In this document: in pieces, positions 1 to 6,769 of the stretch | Position numbering within the stretch: the first letter of the stretch is position 1 | Layout: every line of letters starts with the position of its first letter | Assembly: GCA_004356415.1 (NCBI GenBank) | Contig: SMWN01000020.1 | Location: forward strand, 1 to 7,748 | Direction of reading: 5' to 3' | Length of the DNA stretch: 7,748 nt | Origin: Gammaproteobacteria bacterium | GTDB taxonomy: Bacteria; Pseudomonadota; Gammaproteobacteria; Eutrophobiales; Eutrophobiaceae | Program-made: the position numbers and the translations under genes | The notes under the pieces: model-generated | Told to the model about the DNA's origin: nothing | Seen by the model: the letters and a program-made list of their open reading frames with translations, nothing else | Databases searched by the model: none

Positions 1-1682
1 AACTTGAAGACACACTGATTACGCTGGAGAGTGACAAGGCAACGATTGATATCCCTTCTCCGTACAGCGGTACGGTTAAAAATGTATCCACCAAAATAGG
101 TGATAAAGTCTCGCAGGGTGATTTAATTTTAACCCTGGAAATTGAAATTAAAACAGCTGCGGCAGAACACCCCGCATCTGATACTGATATCACAGAAACA
201 ACTGCAGCTAATGTCAATCACGAATCACAAACAGACACTTCAGTCCAGGAACAAATTGATATGCAACGAGGTGAACTACATTGTGAAGTTCTTGTGCTCG
301 GTGGTGGACCCGGAGGTTATACTGCAGCGTTTCGTGCTGCTGATCTAGGCAAACGAACCATACTCATTGAACGTTATGAAACGCTGGGCGGTGTCTGTCT
401 CAACGTGGGCTGTATCCCTTCCAAGGCACTGTTACACATTGCCAAGGTCATATCCGAAATTAGTGAGTTAAAAGAACAAGGTCTCGATCTGGGAACATCA
501 AACGTCAATATAAAATCTGTCGGACAGTATGCGGTCAATATTGTTAATAAATTGACCACGGGCCTGAAGGCGATGGCCAAACAGCGCAAGGTTGAAGTGG
601 TGCATGGCACAGGTAAGTTTATCTCTGCAAATATGATTGAAATAGATGGCGCAGGGGGTAAAACAACGATCTCTTTCGAACATGCCATCATTGCGGCAGG
701 TTCCCAGCCCACGACGATCCCCTCTTTCCCGGATGATCCACGGATTATGGATTCAACTGGGGCATTACTCCTTGATGAAATTCCTGAAAGATTATTAGTC
801 ATTGGCGGCGGTGTGATTGGTTTGGAAATGGCCGCTGTCTATGAAGCCCTGGGTTCTAAAATTACCATTGTGGAAATGCTGGATGCATTAATTTCCGAGT
901 GTGACAAGGATATTATTCGACCCTTGCAAAAACGTATTACAAAACTCTATGAAAATATATACCTCAGTACAGCCGTCACAAAAATCAAGGCAGCAAAGAA
1001 TCATCTGGAGGTTTCTTACGACGGTAAAAAAGCGCCAAAATCTGAACGGTTCGATGCAATATTATTATCCGTTGGCAGACGGCCCAACGGATTAAAGATA
1101 GGTGCAGAAAATGCCGGGGTGAATGTCAGCGAACAGGGCTTTATTCCTGTCGATGATCAACAAAGGACAAATATTCAGAATATTTTTGCCATTGGTGACA
1201 TCGTCGGACAACCTATGCTGGCACATAAGGCTACCCATGAAGGAAAGGTTGCCGCTGAGGTCATCTCCGGGTTAAAGCGTGGTTTTGATAATCGTGTCAT
1301 CCCGTCAGTTGCCTATACGGATCCTGAAGTTGCCTGGGTTGGTGTCACTGAGTCAGAGGCCAAAGAAAAAGGCATGGATTATGGTAAAGGGGTATTCCCC
1401 TGGGCTGCCAGTGGCAGATCCCTATCCCTGGGCAGAGATGAAGGTATCACCAAGGTTTTATTTGATAATGTATCAAATCGGATCATCGGCGCTGCGATCG
1501 TCGGACCCAATGCCGGTGATCTCATTGCAGAATGTGCTCTGGCCATTGAAATGGGTGCAGATGCTGAAGATATCGGACTCACCATACACCCGCACCCGAC
1601 ACTCTCGGAAACCATAGGATTCGCTGCTGAAATCTTTGAAGGGACGATTACTGACTTATATATCCCTAAACGCAACAAATAG
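1..1682 (+). CDS. lpdA: Dihydrolipoyl dehydrogenase (E3) with N-terminal lipoyl domain, 5'-truncated
   Basis: E3 re-oxidises dihydrolipoyl groups of the pyruvate (and possibly 2-oxoglutarate) dehydrogenase complex in the cytoplasm, passing electrons through a disulfide and FAD to NAD+. The frame is open from base 3 with no stop before TAG at 1680-1682, so the ATG at 261 is internal and the gene begins outside the window. Bases 3 to about 130 encode the second half of a lipoyl domain; its ESDKA motif has the acceptor lysine at codon 36-38. A Thr/Ala/Glu-rich linker follows (about 135-260). From 261 the E3 body shows the FAD motif GGGPGG, redox cysteines in GGVCLNVGCIPSK (codons 396 and 411), NAD motif GGGVIG (about 804), second FAD motif GDIVGQPMLAHKATHEG (about 1194) and active-site HPHPTLSE near the C terminus. 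It aligns from memory with meningococcal P64k throughout; about 33 residues are missing. It was probably transcribed with aceE-aceF upstream. It converges on the next gene. Confidence 0.97.
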   Translation, partial: LEDTLITLESDKATIDIPSPYSGTVKNVSTKIGDKVSQGDLILTLEIEIKTAAAEHPASDTDITETTAANVNHESQTDTSVQEQIDMQRGELHCEVLVLGGGPGGYTAAFRAADLGKRTILIERYETLGGVCLNVGCIPSKALLHIAKVISEISELKEQGLDLGTSNVNIKSVGQYAVNIVNKLTTGLKAMAKQRKVEVVHGTGKFISANMIEIDGAGGKTTISFEHAIIAAGSQPTTIPSFPDDPRIMDSTGALLLDEIPERLLVIGGGVIGLEMAAVYEALGSKITIVEMLDALISECDKDIIRPLQKRITKLYENIYLSTAVTKIKAAKNHLEVSYDGKKAPKSERFDAILLSVGRRPNGLKIGAENAGVNVSEQGFIPVDDQQRTNIQNIFAIGDIVGQPMLAHKATHEGKVAAEVISGLKRGFDNRVIPSVAYTDPEVAWVGVTESEAKEKGMDYGKGVFPWAASGRSLSLGRDEGITKVLFDNVSNRIIGAAIVGPNAGDLIAECALAIEMGADAEDIGLTIHPHPTLSETIGFAAEIFEGTITDLYIPKRNK

Positions 1683-1700
1683 TGGTCAAAAGATTTATTG

Positions 1701-3911
1701 TTATCGTTCTTCCAATAATATCAATTCAGAGGTTAATGTCTGCATACGTTCTACTGCATTTCTAAGAAGTTCTCTGTGGAAATGCAATAAGGCCATTGGA
1801 TGTTCTTTTTCAAGTTTTGCCAATGCCTCTTTTGGAATCAGGTAAACCTCGACATCCGTCTCTGCACGTATTCCACCGGTAATGCGTTGTTCATCTTGCA
1901 TTAATGCACGCCAACCCAACATAGCCCCGGGACTGACAGTCGCAATACGAATATCTTTGTCCTTCCCTTGTTTAAAAACATTTAACTCACCTTTACGAAC
2001 AAGCACAAAACTATCGACCACTTCTCCTTTCGCAAACAGATAATCACCTGCTTTTAACTTTTTCTCTTGCAGAAGCATTTTAAATTCTTCTACTTCGTCT
2101 TTTTGTAATTTCTGGAATGATTCAAAATCGAGCAGCGTTAATGCAGCTTGATCATCTGTATAGCCTTCATGGTGTTCGCGTAATAACGCTTCCTCTGCAG
2201 CTTCCATGGCTAGATCATGATCCTCATAGATATTTTCTTCGCCTACTTCTGCGATGACACCCATATCCTGCAACATTTCGCGAATAGAAAGTGCAGAGGC
2301 CTCTTCAAACTTAAGCAGGCCGCTAAAAAACACGCGCCGATTCTTGCTATGTAATCTTTCTATAATGGACAACAATATCTTTACACCACTGAGATCAATG
2401 TCTTTCACGCGAGAGAAATCAAATATAAATTTATCTGCTGATTCGATATCTGCCTCAACTTCACTGATCAACGCATCTGTCGTGCCAAAGAATAATGACC
2501 CTTTTAACTCGTAGCTAAGCGTCCGGTGACCAAATTTTTTCAGGATAGCCGTTTCTTTCGCAGAAGAACGTACACGTCTTGAAAATATTTCATTGCCTCT
2601 TTCCCGGCGATGAACCACCGGCTGTTTGATCTGTTGCGTAATAAATAAAATAGCAGCGATTGCGCAACCAAGACCCACAGCCACCATTAAATCCACCATT
2701 ACAGTCACTGCCGTTACGATGATCATGATAAAGAATTCACTGCGAACGTTGCGACGTTTGATTAATCGCAGGGAATAATAATCCACCATGGTGACTGCGG
2801 TGTAGAACAGGATGCCCGACAAGGCAGCCAATGGGATCCAGCCAGCTGGGGCACCGAAGACCATCACCACAAGAAAGATAACCGTTGAATGCAACATACC
2901 AGATCGGGAGGTGCGTCCGCCTGCTCGTACATTCACCAGGGTACGTACCGTAGCACCGGCACCGGCCAGACCACCGCCCAAACCACTCAGAATATTACCG
3001 ATCCCCTGACCAATCAGTTCTTTACGAGAATCGTGCCGTGTATGTGTAACGGAATCCGCAATCAAAGAGGTCAGTAATGAATCAATGGAGCCCAACACGG
3101 CCAATGCCAGACCTGCAGTAAAGGCCATTTTGAAATCGGAGAAGCCAAGATTTTCCAGTGCACCGAATTGAAACACAGGCATCAGACGTTGCATTTGTTC
3201 CCAACTGGCAAATGGATTCGGCACTGTCCCTATCAGTAGTGGATTACCTGTGCTGGTAAATGGGGCAAGTCCTGGCGCCGCCAAGGCCATATAAATTATG
3301 ATACCAGCAACAAGACCCACGAGTGCGCCAGGGACAGCCTTGGAAATCTTGCGACTCACCAGAATGGCAACAACAGTACCAATAGCAACCAGCATTGGCA
3401 CCCAGCCCACAGAGACATCAAATTCTGACCAGGAGCCCCTGATACCCAGAGCAGGTTTGATCTGACCGATAAAAATGATAATCGCGATACCATTCATAAA
3501 GCCAGCGACCACAGGATAGGGCATATATTTAACGACTTTTCCGCCGCCACTTAGACCGATCAAAATCTGAACCGCACCACCAATGACAATACCTAAAGCC
3601 ATCAAGATGGCGATGACGGGTAAATTTGCACCATGAACCGTGACAATCTGGGCAATGAAAGCCGTAGAGACGACCGTCATCGGACCCGTTGGACCGGTTA
3701 TTTGTGCAGGTGTGCCACCAAACTTTGCTGCGGCAAAACCAGTATAGATTGATCCCAATAAACCGACCAGGGCACCGGTGGATGCGTATTCTGCACCAAG
3801 CGGTGCAAAGGCTGCGACACCAAATGCAAGTGCCAGAGGTAAAGCGACTATCGCAGCCGTCAGGCCACCCCAAATATCGCCCATCAATTCGGATTGTTTT
3901 ATTTCAGTCAT
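1701..3911 (-). CDS. SulP-family anion transporter (BicA-like) with STAS and cyclic-nucleotide-binding-like domains
   Basis: Inner-membrane transporter of 736 residues. Residues about 10-430 form the SulP membrane domain with a dozen or so hydrophobic segments; diagnostic stretches are GGTPAQITGPTGPMTVV (65-81) and IDSLLTSLIADS (276-287) followed by RHDSRKELIGQGIGN. These resemble cyanobacterial BicA, a Na+-dependent bicarbonate transporter, but sulfate permeases share the fold, so the substrate is unproven. A basic linker (about 431-460) leads to a STAS domain (about 461-565, core DFSRVKDIDLSG at 498-509). Residues about 593-710 look like a CRP-type nucleotide-binding beta-roll (RKGELNVF at 639-646), but by my alignment the canonical phosphate-contacting Glu and Arg are Trp667 and Ile677, so cAMP binding is doubtful. 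The ATG at 3911 suits the family N terminus (GDIWGGLTAA), though I see no clear Shine-Dalgarno site. TAA is at 1701-1703. It is divergent from the hydrolase and convergent with lpdA. Confidence 0.93.
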   Translation of the reverse strand: MTEIKQSELMGDIWGGLTAAIVALPLALAFGVAAFAPLGAEYASTGALVGLLGSIYTGFAAAKFGGTPAQITGPTGPMTVVSTAFIAQIVTVHGANLPVIAILMALGIVIGGAVQILIGLSGGGKVVKYMPYPVVAGFMNGIAIIIFIGQIKPALGIRGSWSEFDVSVGWVPMLVAIGTVVAILVSRKISKAVPGALVGLVAGIIIYMALAAPGLAPFTSTGNPLLIGTVPNPFASWEQMQRLMPVFQFGALENLGFSDFKMAFTAGLALAVLGSIDSLLTSLIADSVTHTRHDSRKELIGQGIGNILSGLGGGLAGAGATVRTLVNVRAGGRTSRSGMLHSTVIFLVVMVFGAPAGWIPLAALSGILFYTAVTMVDYYSLRLIKRRNVRSEFFIMIIVTAVTVMVDLMVAVGLGCAIAAILFITQQIKQPVVHRRERGNEIFSRRVRSSAKETAILKKFGHRTLSYELKGSLFFGTTDALISEVEADIESADKFIFDFSRVKDIDLSGVKILLSIIERLHSKNRRVFFSGLLKFEEASALSIREMLQDMGVIAEVGEENIYEDHDLAMEAAEEALLREHHEGYTDDQAALTLLDFESFQKLQKDEVEEFKMLLQEKKLKAGDYLFAKGEVVDSFVLVRKGELNVFKQGKDKDIRIATVSPGAMLGWRALMQDEQRITGGIRAETDVEVYLIPKEALAKLEKEHPMALLHFHRELLRNAVERMQTLTSELILLEER

Positions 3912-3942
3912 GGAATTTTAGAAATCAGAACTCATTATTGTT

Positions 3943-3975
3943 GTTGTATACCTACAACTACCTGGAAATGTAGGT
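3943..3975. promoter_or_regulatory. Overlapping inverted repeats in the divergent intergenic region
   Basis: Two perfect inverted repeats share bases. GTTGTA (3943-3948) pairs with TACAAC (3953-3958) across 4 nt; ACCTACA (3950-3956) pairs with TGTAGGT (3969-3975) across 12 nt. TACA at 3953-3956 belongs to both, so as RNA the two hairpins exclude each other. As DNA, the first repeat centres on GTATAC and resembles a transcription-factor operator, loosely of GntR type, lying between the divergent transporter and hydrolase genes. Either reading is inference; only the repeats are seen. Confidence 0.4.
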
Positions 3976-3977
3976 TT

Positions 3978-3993
3978 AGGAGGTATTAATACC
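3978..3993 (+). promoter_or_regulatory. Strong Shine-Dalgarno site with 12-bp palindrome before the leader ORF
   Basis: AGGAGG at 3978-3983 is the best ribosome-binding site in the window and stands 10 nt before ATG 3994. Its last two bases begin the perfect palindrome GGTATTAATACC (3982-3993), which ends directly at the ATG. The downstream hydrolase start at 4071 has no such site, so this one supports translation of the short upstream ORF and perhaps coupled translation of the hydrolase. Confidence 0.5.
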
Positions 3994-4080
3994 ATGAAAG
4001 CAGGCATCCCACTAAATTTTTTTGATAAGCATAACGGCAAGATGATTTCATATACGATATTATTCATGCCATGCACCTGA
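3994..4080 (+). CDS. Possible 28-codon leader ORF overlapping the hydrolase start
   Basis: The frame starts at ATG 3994 behind a strong AGGAGG and ends at TGA 4078-4080. The peptide begins MKAGIPLNFFDKHNGK and ends MISYTILFMPCT, with no domain I recognise. Its stop lies inside the second to fourth codons of the hydrolase (ATG at 4071), a 10-nt overlap in another frame. This arrangement, a good ribosome site on a short ORF followed by an overlapped gene without one, is typical of translational coupling. The peptide itself may have no function beyond delivering ribosomes. It could also be a chance ORF; the Shine-Dalgarno site and the overlap are the only support. Confidence 0.4.
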   Translation: MKAGIPLNFFDKHNGKMISYTILFMPCT

Positions 4081-4856
4081 CCTTCAATAAATTTGAATCC
4101 CCTGAAGAATCTAATACAGACAAGCGAACCATTCTTATCCTGCACGGATTATTTGGATCCAAACGAAACTGGCAATCAATTGCACGACAACTCAGCGAAC
4201 ACTTCCGGGTATTTACTCTGGATTTACGTAACCATGGAGAATCAGAACACACAGATACCATGCGCTATGAGGACATGGCCGATGATGTTTTCCATTTCAT
4301 CACTGACCATGCCCTTGAAGAAGTTTCAGTTGTCGGACACAGCATGGGGGGCAAGGTGGCGATGCACATGGCACTGGAGAATCCAGAGAGAATCGAAAGA
4401 CTCGTCATTATTGATATTGCGCCAGTTCAGTACCAGCATGGTTTTGATGATCTGATCAATTCACTCAAGACATTACCATTGGAGAAGTTATCTAATAGAC
4501 AGGAAGCTGATGAATATTTGAAATCAAGCGTTCAGCCAGAATCTTTGCGCCAATTCCTGTTACAAAATCTGTGCAAGCTGGAAACCGGTTTTTCCTGGCG
4601 TATGAATTTGCAAACAATACAATCTTGCATCGATAATCTCATGGACTTTCCTATAAATCACGGGAATCCTCGCTATAACAAACCAGTTCTTTTCCTTAAA
4701 GGTGAAAACTCAGACTACATAAAACATCAACATGAGGGACAAATATTCAGCATATTTCCTAAAGCGTTATTCATCACGGTTGCAGGTGCAGGTCACTGGT
4801 TACACGCAGAAAATCCGGGGTTTGTTGTGAGCGAAATCAGGAAATTCATTCATTAA
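4071..4856 (+). CDS. ybfF: Alpha/beta hydrolase, YbfF-type esterase
   Basis: Cytoplasmic serine esterase of the alpha/beta-hydrolase fold, 261 residues against about 254 for E. coli YbfF, which acts on short acyl esters and acyl-CoA in vitro; the physiological substrate is not known. Seen motifs are the oxyanion-loop HGLFGS (25-30), DLRNHGES (51-58), nucleophile elbow GHSMGG with Ser91, IDIAP with Asp115, and AGAGHWLHAE with His242. Ser91, Asp115 and His242 align with the YbfF triad Ser89, Asp113 and His234. The ATG at 4071 gives an N terminus (MHLTFNKF) that matches YbfF (MKLNI) in position. There is no Shine-Dalgarno site in front of it, but the preceding 28-codon ORF overlaps it, suggesting coupled translation. 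The gene is followed after 100 bp by argG in the same direction; a separate argG promoter is likely. No terminator is visible after the stop at 4856. Confidence 0.92.
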   Translation: MHLTFNKFESPEESNTDKRTILILHGLFGSKRNWQSIARQLSEHFRVFTLDLRNHGESEHTDTMRYEDMADDVFHFITDHALEEVSVVGHSMGGKVAMHMALENPERIERLVIIDIAPVQYQHGFDDLINSLKTLPLEKLSNRQEADEYLKSSVQPESLRQFLLQNLCKLETGFSWRMNLQTIQSCIDNLMDFPINHGNPRYNKPVLFLKGENSDYIKHQHEGQIFSIFPKALFITVAGAGHWLHAENPGFVVSEIRKFIH

Positions 4857-4862
4857 ATTCCC

Positions 4863-4891
4863 TTCACGCAGTATTGCTAAGCGGTTACAAT
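4863..4891 (+). promoter_or_regulatory. Putative sigma70 promoter for argG
   Basis: TTCACG (4863-4868, 4 of 6 matches to the -35 consensus) and TACAAT (4886-4891, 5 of 6 to the -10 consensus) stand 17 bp apart, directly after the hydrolase stop. Transcription would begin near 4898 and give a leader of about 59 nt. I found no ArgR box (two AT-rich 18-bp palindromes would be expected under ArgR control). Confidence 0.5.
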
Positions 4892-4910
4892 GGCGCCCTT
4901 TTGTTTGCCC

Positions 4911-4931
4911 TGTCAGGCGTTTTTCCTGACA
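4911..4931 (+). promoter_or_regulatory. Perfect 7-bp hairpin in the argG leader
   Basis: TGTCAGG (4911-4917) and CCTGACA (4925-4931) form an uninterrupted stem with a 7-nt loop, CGTTTTT. It falls between the putative promoter and the GGGG ribosome-site candidate at 4945-4948. No run of T follows the stem, so it is not an intrinsic terminator. It could stabilise the leader RNA, affect ribosome loading, or mark a DNA operator. Confidence 0.45.
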
Positions 4932-4956
4932 AGTCAATGTTGCTGGGGTTTGATTA

Positions 4957-6171
4957 ATGACTGAAAACACAACATCCAAAATTGTTCTTGCCTATTCCGG
5001 AGGTCTGGATACTTCCGTGATCCTGAAATGGTTACAAGATCAATATCAATGTGAGGTAGTTACCTTCACAGCAGATATCGGACAGGGTGAAGAAGTTGAA
5101 CCAGCACGCGCCAAAGCAGAAGCCATGGGCATTAAAGAAATCTATATTGATGATCTGACTGAGGAATTTGTCAGTGATTTTGTCTATCCCATGTTCCGTG
5201 CCAATACCATTTACGAAGGTGAATACCTCCTGGGGACATCTATTGCACGGCCTCTGATTGCAAAACGTCTGATTGAAATCGCCAATGAAACCGGCGCCGA
5301 TACCATCTCACATGGTGCAACGGGTAAAGGTAATGATCAGGTACGTTTTGAACTCGGTGCCTATGCACTGAATCCTGATATTAAGGTGATTGCACCCTGG
5401 CGTGAGTGGGATCTAAATTCACGAGAAAAACTGCTGGCCTACGCCAAACAACATAATATTACCGTTGAAAAGAAACCCGGTGGCGGCTCACCTTATTCTA
5501 TGGATGCGAATTTGCTACACATCTCCTATGAAGGTAGCATCCTGGAAGATCCCTGGAATGAACCTGAAGAAGATATGTGGCGCTGGAGTGCTTCGCCTGA
5601 ACAAGCACCAGACAAGGCTGAAATTATTGAACTGGAATATGCCAAAGGTGATATTTCTGCCGTCAATGGCGAATCCATGTCACCGTCGACAGTACTTGCA
5701 ACACTAAACAAGATCGGTGGTGCGCATGGTATTGGACGTGCTGATATTGTTGAAAACCGTTATGTTGGGATGAAGTCCCGTGGTTGTTATGAAACGCCAG
5801 GCGGCACTATTATGTTAAAAGCACATCGGGCGATTGAATCGATCACGCTGGATCGTGAAGTTGCGCATCTCAAAGATGACCTCATGCCACGCTATGCCAG
5901 CTTGATCTATAACGGCTACTGGTGGAGTCCGGAACGTGAAGCAATACAAACTCTGATTGATCAAACCCAGCATCGGGTCAATGGTACGGTGCGTCTTAAA
6001 CTCTACAAAGGTAATGTCATGGTTACCGGTCGTAAGTCAGATTCAGACAGCTTGTTTGACGAAAATATCGCCACCTTTGAAGATGATACGGGCGCATACA
6101 ATCAAAAGGATGCAGAAGGTTTTATTAAATTGAATGCACTGCGTTTACGTATCCTGAATAGGAAAAAATAA
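4957..6171 (+). CDS. argG: Argininosuccinate synthase
   Basis: Joins citrulline and aspartate, using ATP and releasing AMP and PPi, to make argininosuccinate, the penultimate step of arginine synthesis (EC 6.3.4.5); cytoplasmic, a homotetramer in characterised relatives. The product has 404 residues, the normal size of the short bacterial class. Both family signatures are intact: AYSGGLDTS (12-20), the ATP-pyrophosphatase P-loop, and GATGKGNDQVRFE (120-132). Also visible are YEGEYLLGTSIARP (86-99), around the substrate site, and a conserved GGGSPYSMDANLLHIS stretch (175-190). The start is ATG 4957 with GGGG at 4945-4948 about 8 nt upstream. It probably has its own promoter at 4863-4891. No intrinsic terminator is obvious directly after the stop; a T6 run at 6273-6278 lacks a good stem. 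argH is not adjacent. Confidence 0.98.
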   Translation: MTENTTSKIVLAYSGGLDTSVILKWLQDQYQCEVVTFTADIGQGEEVEPARAKAEAMGIKEIYIDDLTEEFVSDFVYPMFRANTIYEGEYLLGTSIARPLIAKRLIEIANETGADTISHGATGKGNDQVRFELGAYALNPDIKVIAPWREWDLNSREKLLAYAKQHNITVEKKPGGGSPYSMDANLLHISYEGSILEDPWNEPEEDMWRWSASPEQAPDKAEIIELEYAKGDISAVNGESMSPSTVLATLNKIGGAHGIGRADIVENRYVGMKSRGCYETPGGTIMLKAHRAIESITLDREVAHLKDDLMPRYASLIYNGYWWSPEREAIQTLIDQTQHRVNGTVRLKLYKGNVMVTGRKSDSDSLFDENIATFEDDTGAYNQKDAEGFIKLNALRLRILNRKK

Positions 6172-6292
6172 TAATCTTCAGCTGATTGCGAACAACTGTT
6201 CTCATAAAACTAAGGTCGCTAACTCTTTGCTGAATGTCCGTATATGCTCAAGGTTGAGTGTACTGTCGACTATTTTTTATTTCAATTAGTCT

Positions 6293-6311
6293 TGAGTGAT
6301 GCAGTTACTCA
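6293..6311 (-). other. 7-bp hairpin just after the small arginine-rich gene
   Basis: TGAGTGA (6293-6299) and TTACTCA (6305-6311) pair over seven positions, one of them a G-T wobble, across a 5-nt loop. Read on the minus strand, the hairpin starts 6 nt after the TAG of the small gene, where a terminator would sit, but an A-rich rather than T-rich stretch follows, so it does not meet the rule for an intrinsic terminator. Confidence 0.3.
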
Positions 6312-6317
6312 CGCAAG

Positions 6318-6443
6318 CTATTCTATTCTTCTGTCTCGACCACTGCGACGCTCTGGACCATTGTAATCGATAGTTTTGCTTGGATCTCTTCGATCCTTTG
6401 TAACGCGATGACCTTGTTGTGCACGGCGTATATGATGCAACAT
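6318..6443 (-). CDS. Small arginine-rich protein with ERRSGRDRR motif, function unknown
   Basis: The product is 41 residues from ATG 6443 to TAG 6318-6320. I chose this start because GGGGGT (6458-6453) stands 9 nt upstream, an unusually good ribosome site for this AT-rich stretch; a longer version from TTG 6506 would have 62 residues but no such site. The sequence is very basic, with two clusters of paired arginines, KDRRDPS (17-23) and GPERRSGRDRR (29-39). Similar DRR/ERRSGxDRR stretches occur, from memory, in short proteins and protein tails of gammaproteobacteria; no activity is known to me. There is no signal peptide, membrane segment or cysteine. It could bind nucleic acid or acidic partners, but that is only inference from charge. 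It is oriented opposite to argG and mak and so is its own transcription unit. Confidence 0.6.
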   Translation of the reverse strand: MLHHIRRAQQGHRVTKDRRDPSKTIDYNGPERRSGRDRRIE

Positions 6444-6575
6444 TTTGTATCTACCCCCGATAAAAGAAGCATAATCCAAGCCATATTTAATTGTTAACAA
6501 ATACAATGAGTTAAATCATATGAAATATTCGTGTGTAAAGTAATCCGTCACTGCAAACAATAGATAAATGGTGTA

Positions 6576-6607
6576 ACTGGTTAATTTATTACCGGTAATC
6601 AGTTTTT
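6576..6607 (+). terminator. Orphan terminator-like hairpin with T5 tail
   Basis: ACTGGTTA (6576-6583) pairs with TAATCAGT (6596-6603) over eight positions with one G-U, across a 12-nt loop, and the stem runs into TTTTT (6603-6607). The form fits a weak intrinsic terminator on the plus strand, yet the nearest plus-strand gene, argG, ends 400 bp earlier. An alternative fold pairs ACTGG with CCGGT at 6591-6596. The stem is AT-rich, so support is modest. Confidence 0.25.
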
Positions 6608-6639
6608 GTACGACTGTTAATGATTTCGACGTTTTTGTA
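6602..6639. repeat. 9-bp direct repeat GTTTTTGTA
   Basis: GTTTTTGTA occurs at 6602-6610 and again at 6631-6639, 29 bp apart start to start. It may be a pair of protein sites, but in AT-rich DNA of this length a repeat of this size is near what chance gives. Confidence 0.25.
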
Positions 6640-6769
6640 GATTATTTATAGTGCTTTCACCTTATTTTCTAGTAGCGATAAATTTATGTACATCACGGAT
6701 TACAATAATCAAATCAATCTATGCACTATCAGTAGTCCATCTGCGAATACTAAATAGAGAAACCCATCG

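Noticed and set aside
374..802. Antisense ORF of 142 codons within lpdA, and similar antisense or shifted frames at 4093-4455, 3529-3873 and 6953-7279
   Set aside because: Each lies wholly or almost wholly inside a well-identified gene, has no recognisable domain and no ribosome site, and is best explained as a shadow of that gene's codon pattern.
261..1682. ATG 261 as the true start of lpdA
   Set aside because: The same frame is open back to base 3 and encodes a recognisable half lipoyl domain and linker, so this ATG is internal.
3912..3993. Sigma70 promoters for the divergent transporter and hydrolase
   Set aside because: TGTATA/TATACA at 3945-3950 resembles a -10 box on either strand, but no -35 box lies at 16-18 bp in either direction.
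6177..6234. TTCAGC/GCTGAA inverted repeat after argG
   Set aside because: Six base pairs across a 46-nt loop, not extendable on either side; consistent with chance.
6250..6280. Intrinsic terminator for argG at the T6 run (6273-6278)
   Set aside because: The only nearby stem, CTCA/TGAG around 6248-6259, is 4 bp and 13 or more nt away from the T run.
6444..6506. N-terminal extension of the small arginine-rich protein from TTG 6506
   Set aside because: No ribosome site precedes the TTG, while GGGGGT stands at the right distance from ATG 6443. A TTAACA-N18-TATGCT promoter-like pair within this stretch would start transcription only about 3 nt before the ribosome site, so it is not convincing either.
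6540..6693. 9-bp inverted repeat GTAATCCGT (6540-6548) and ACGGATTAC (6685-6693)
   Set aside because: About one such match is expected by chance in a 650-bp spacer, and nothing else supports a structure between them.
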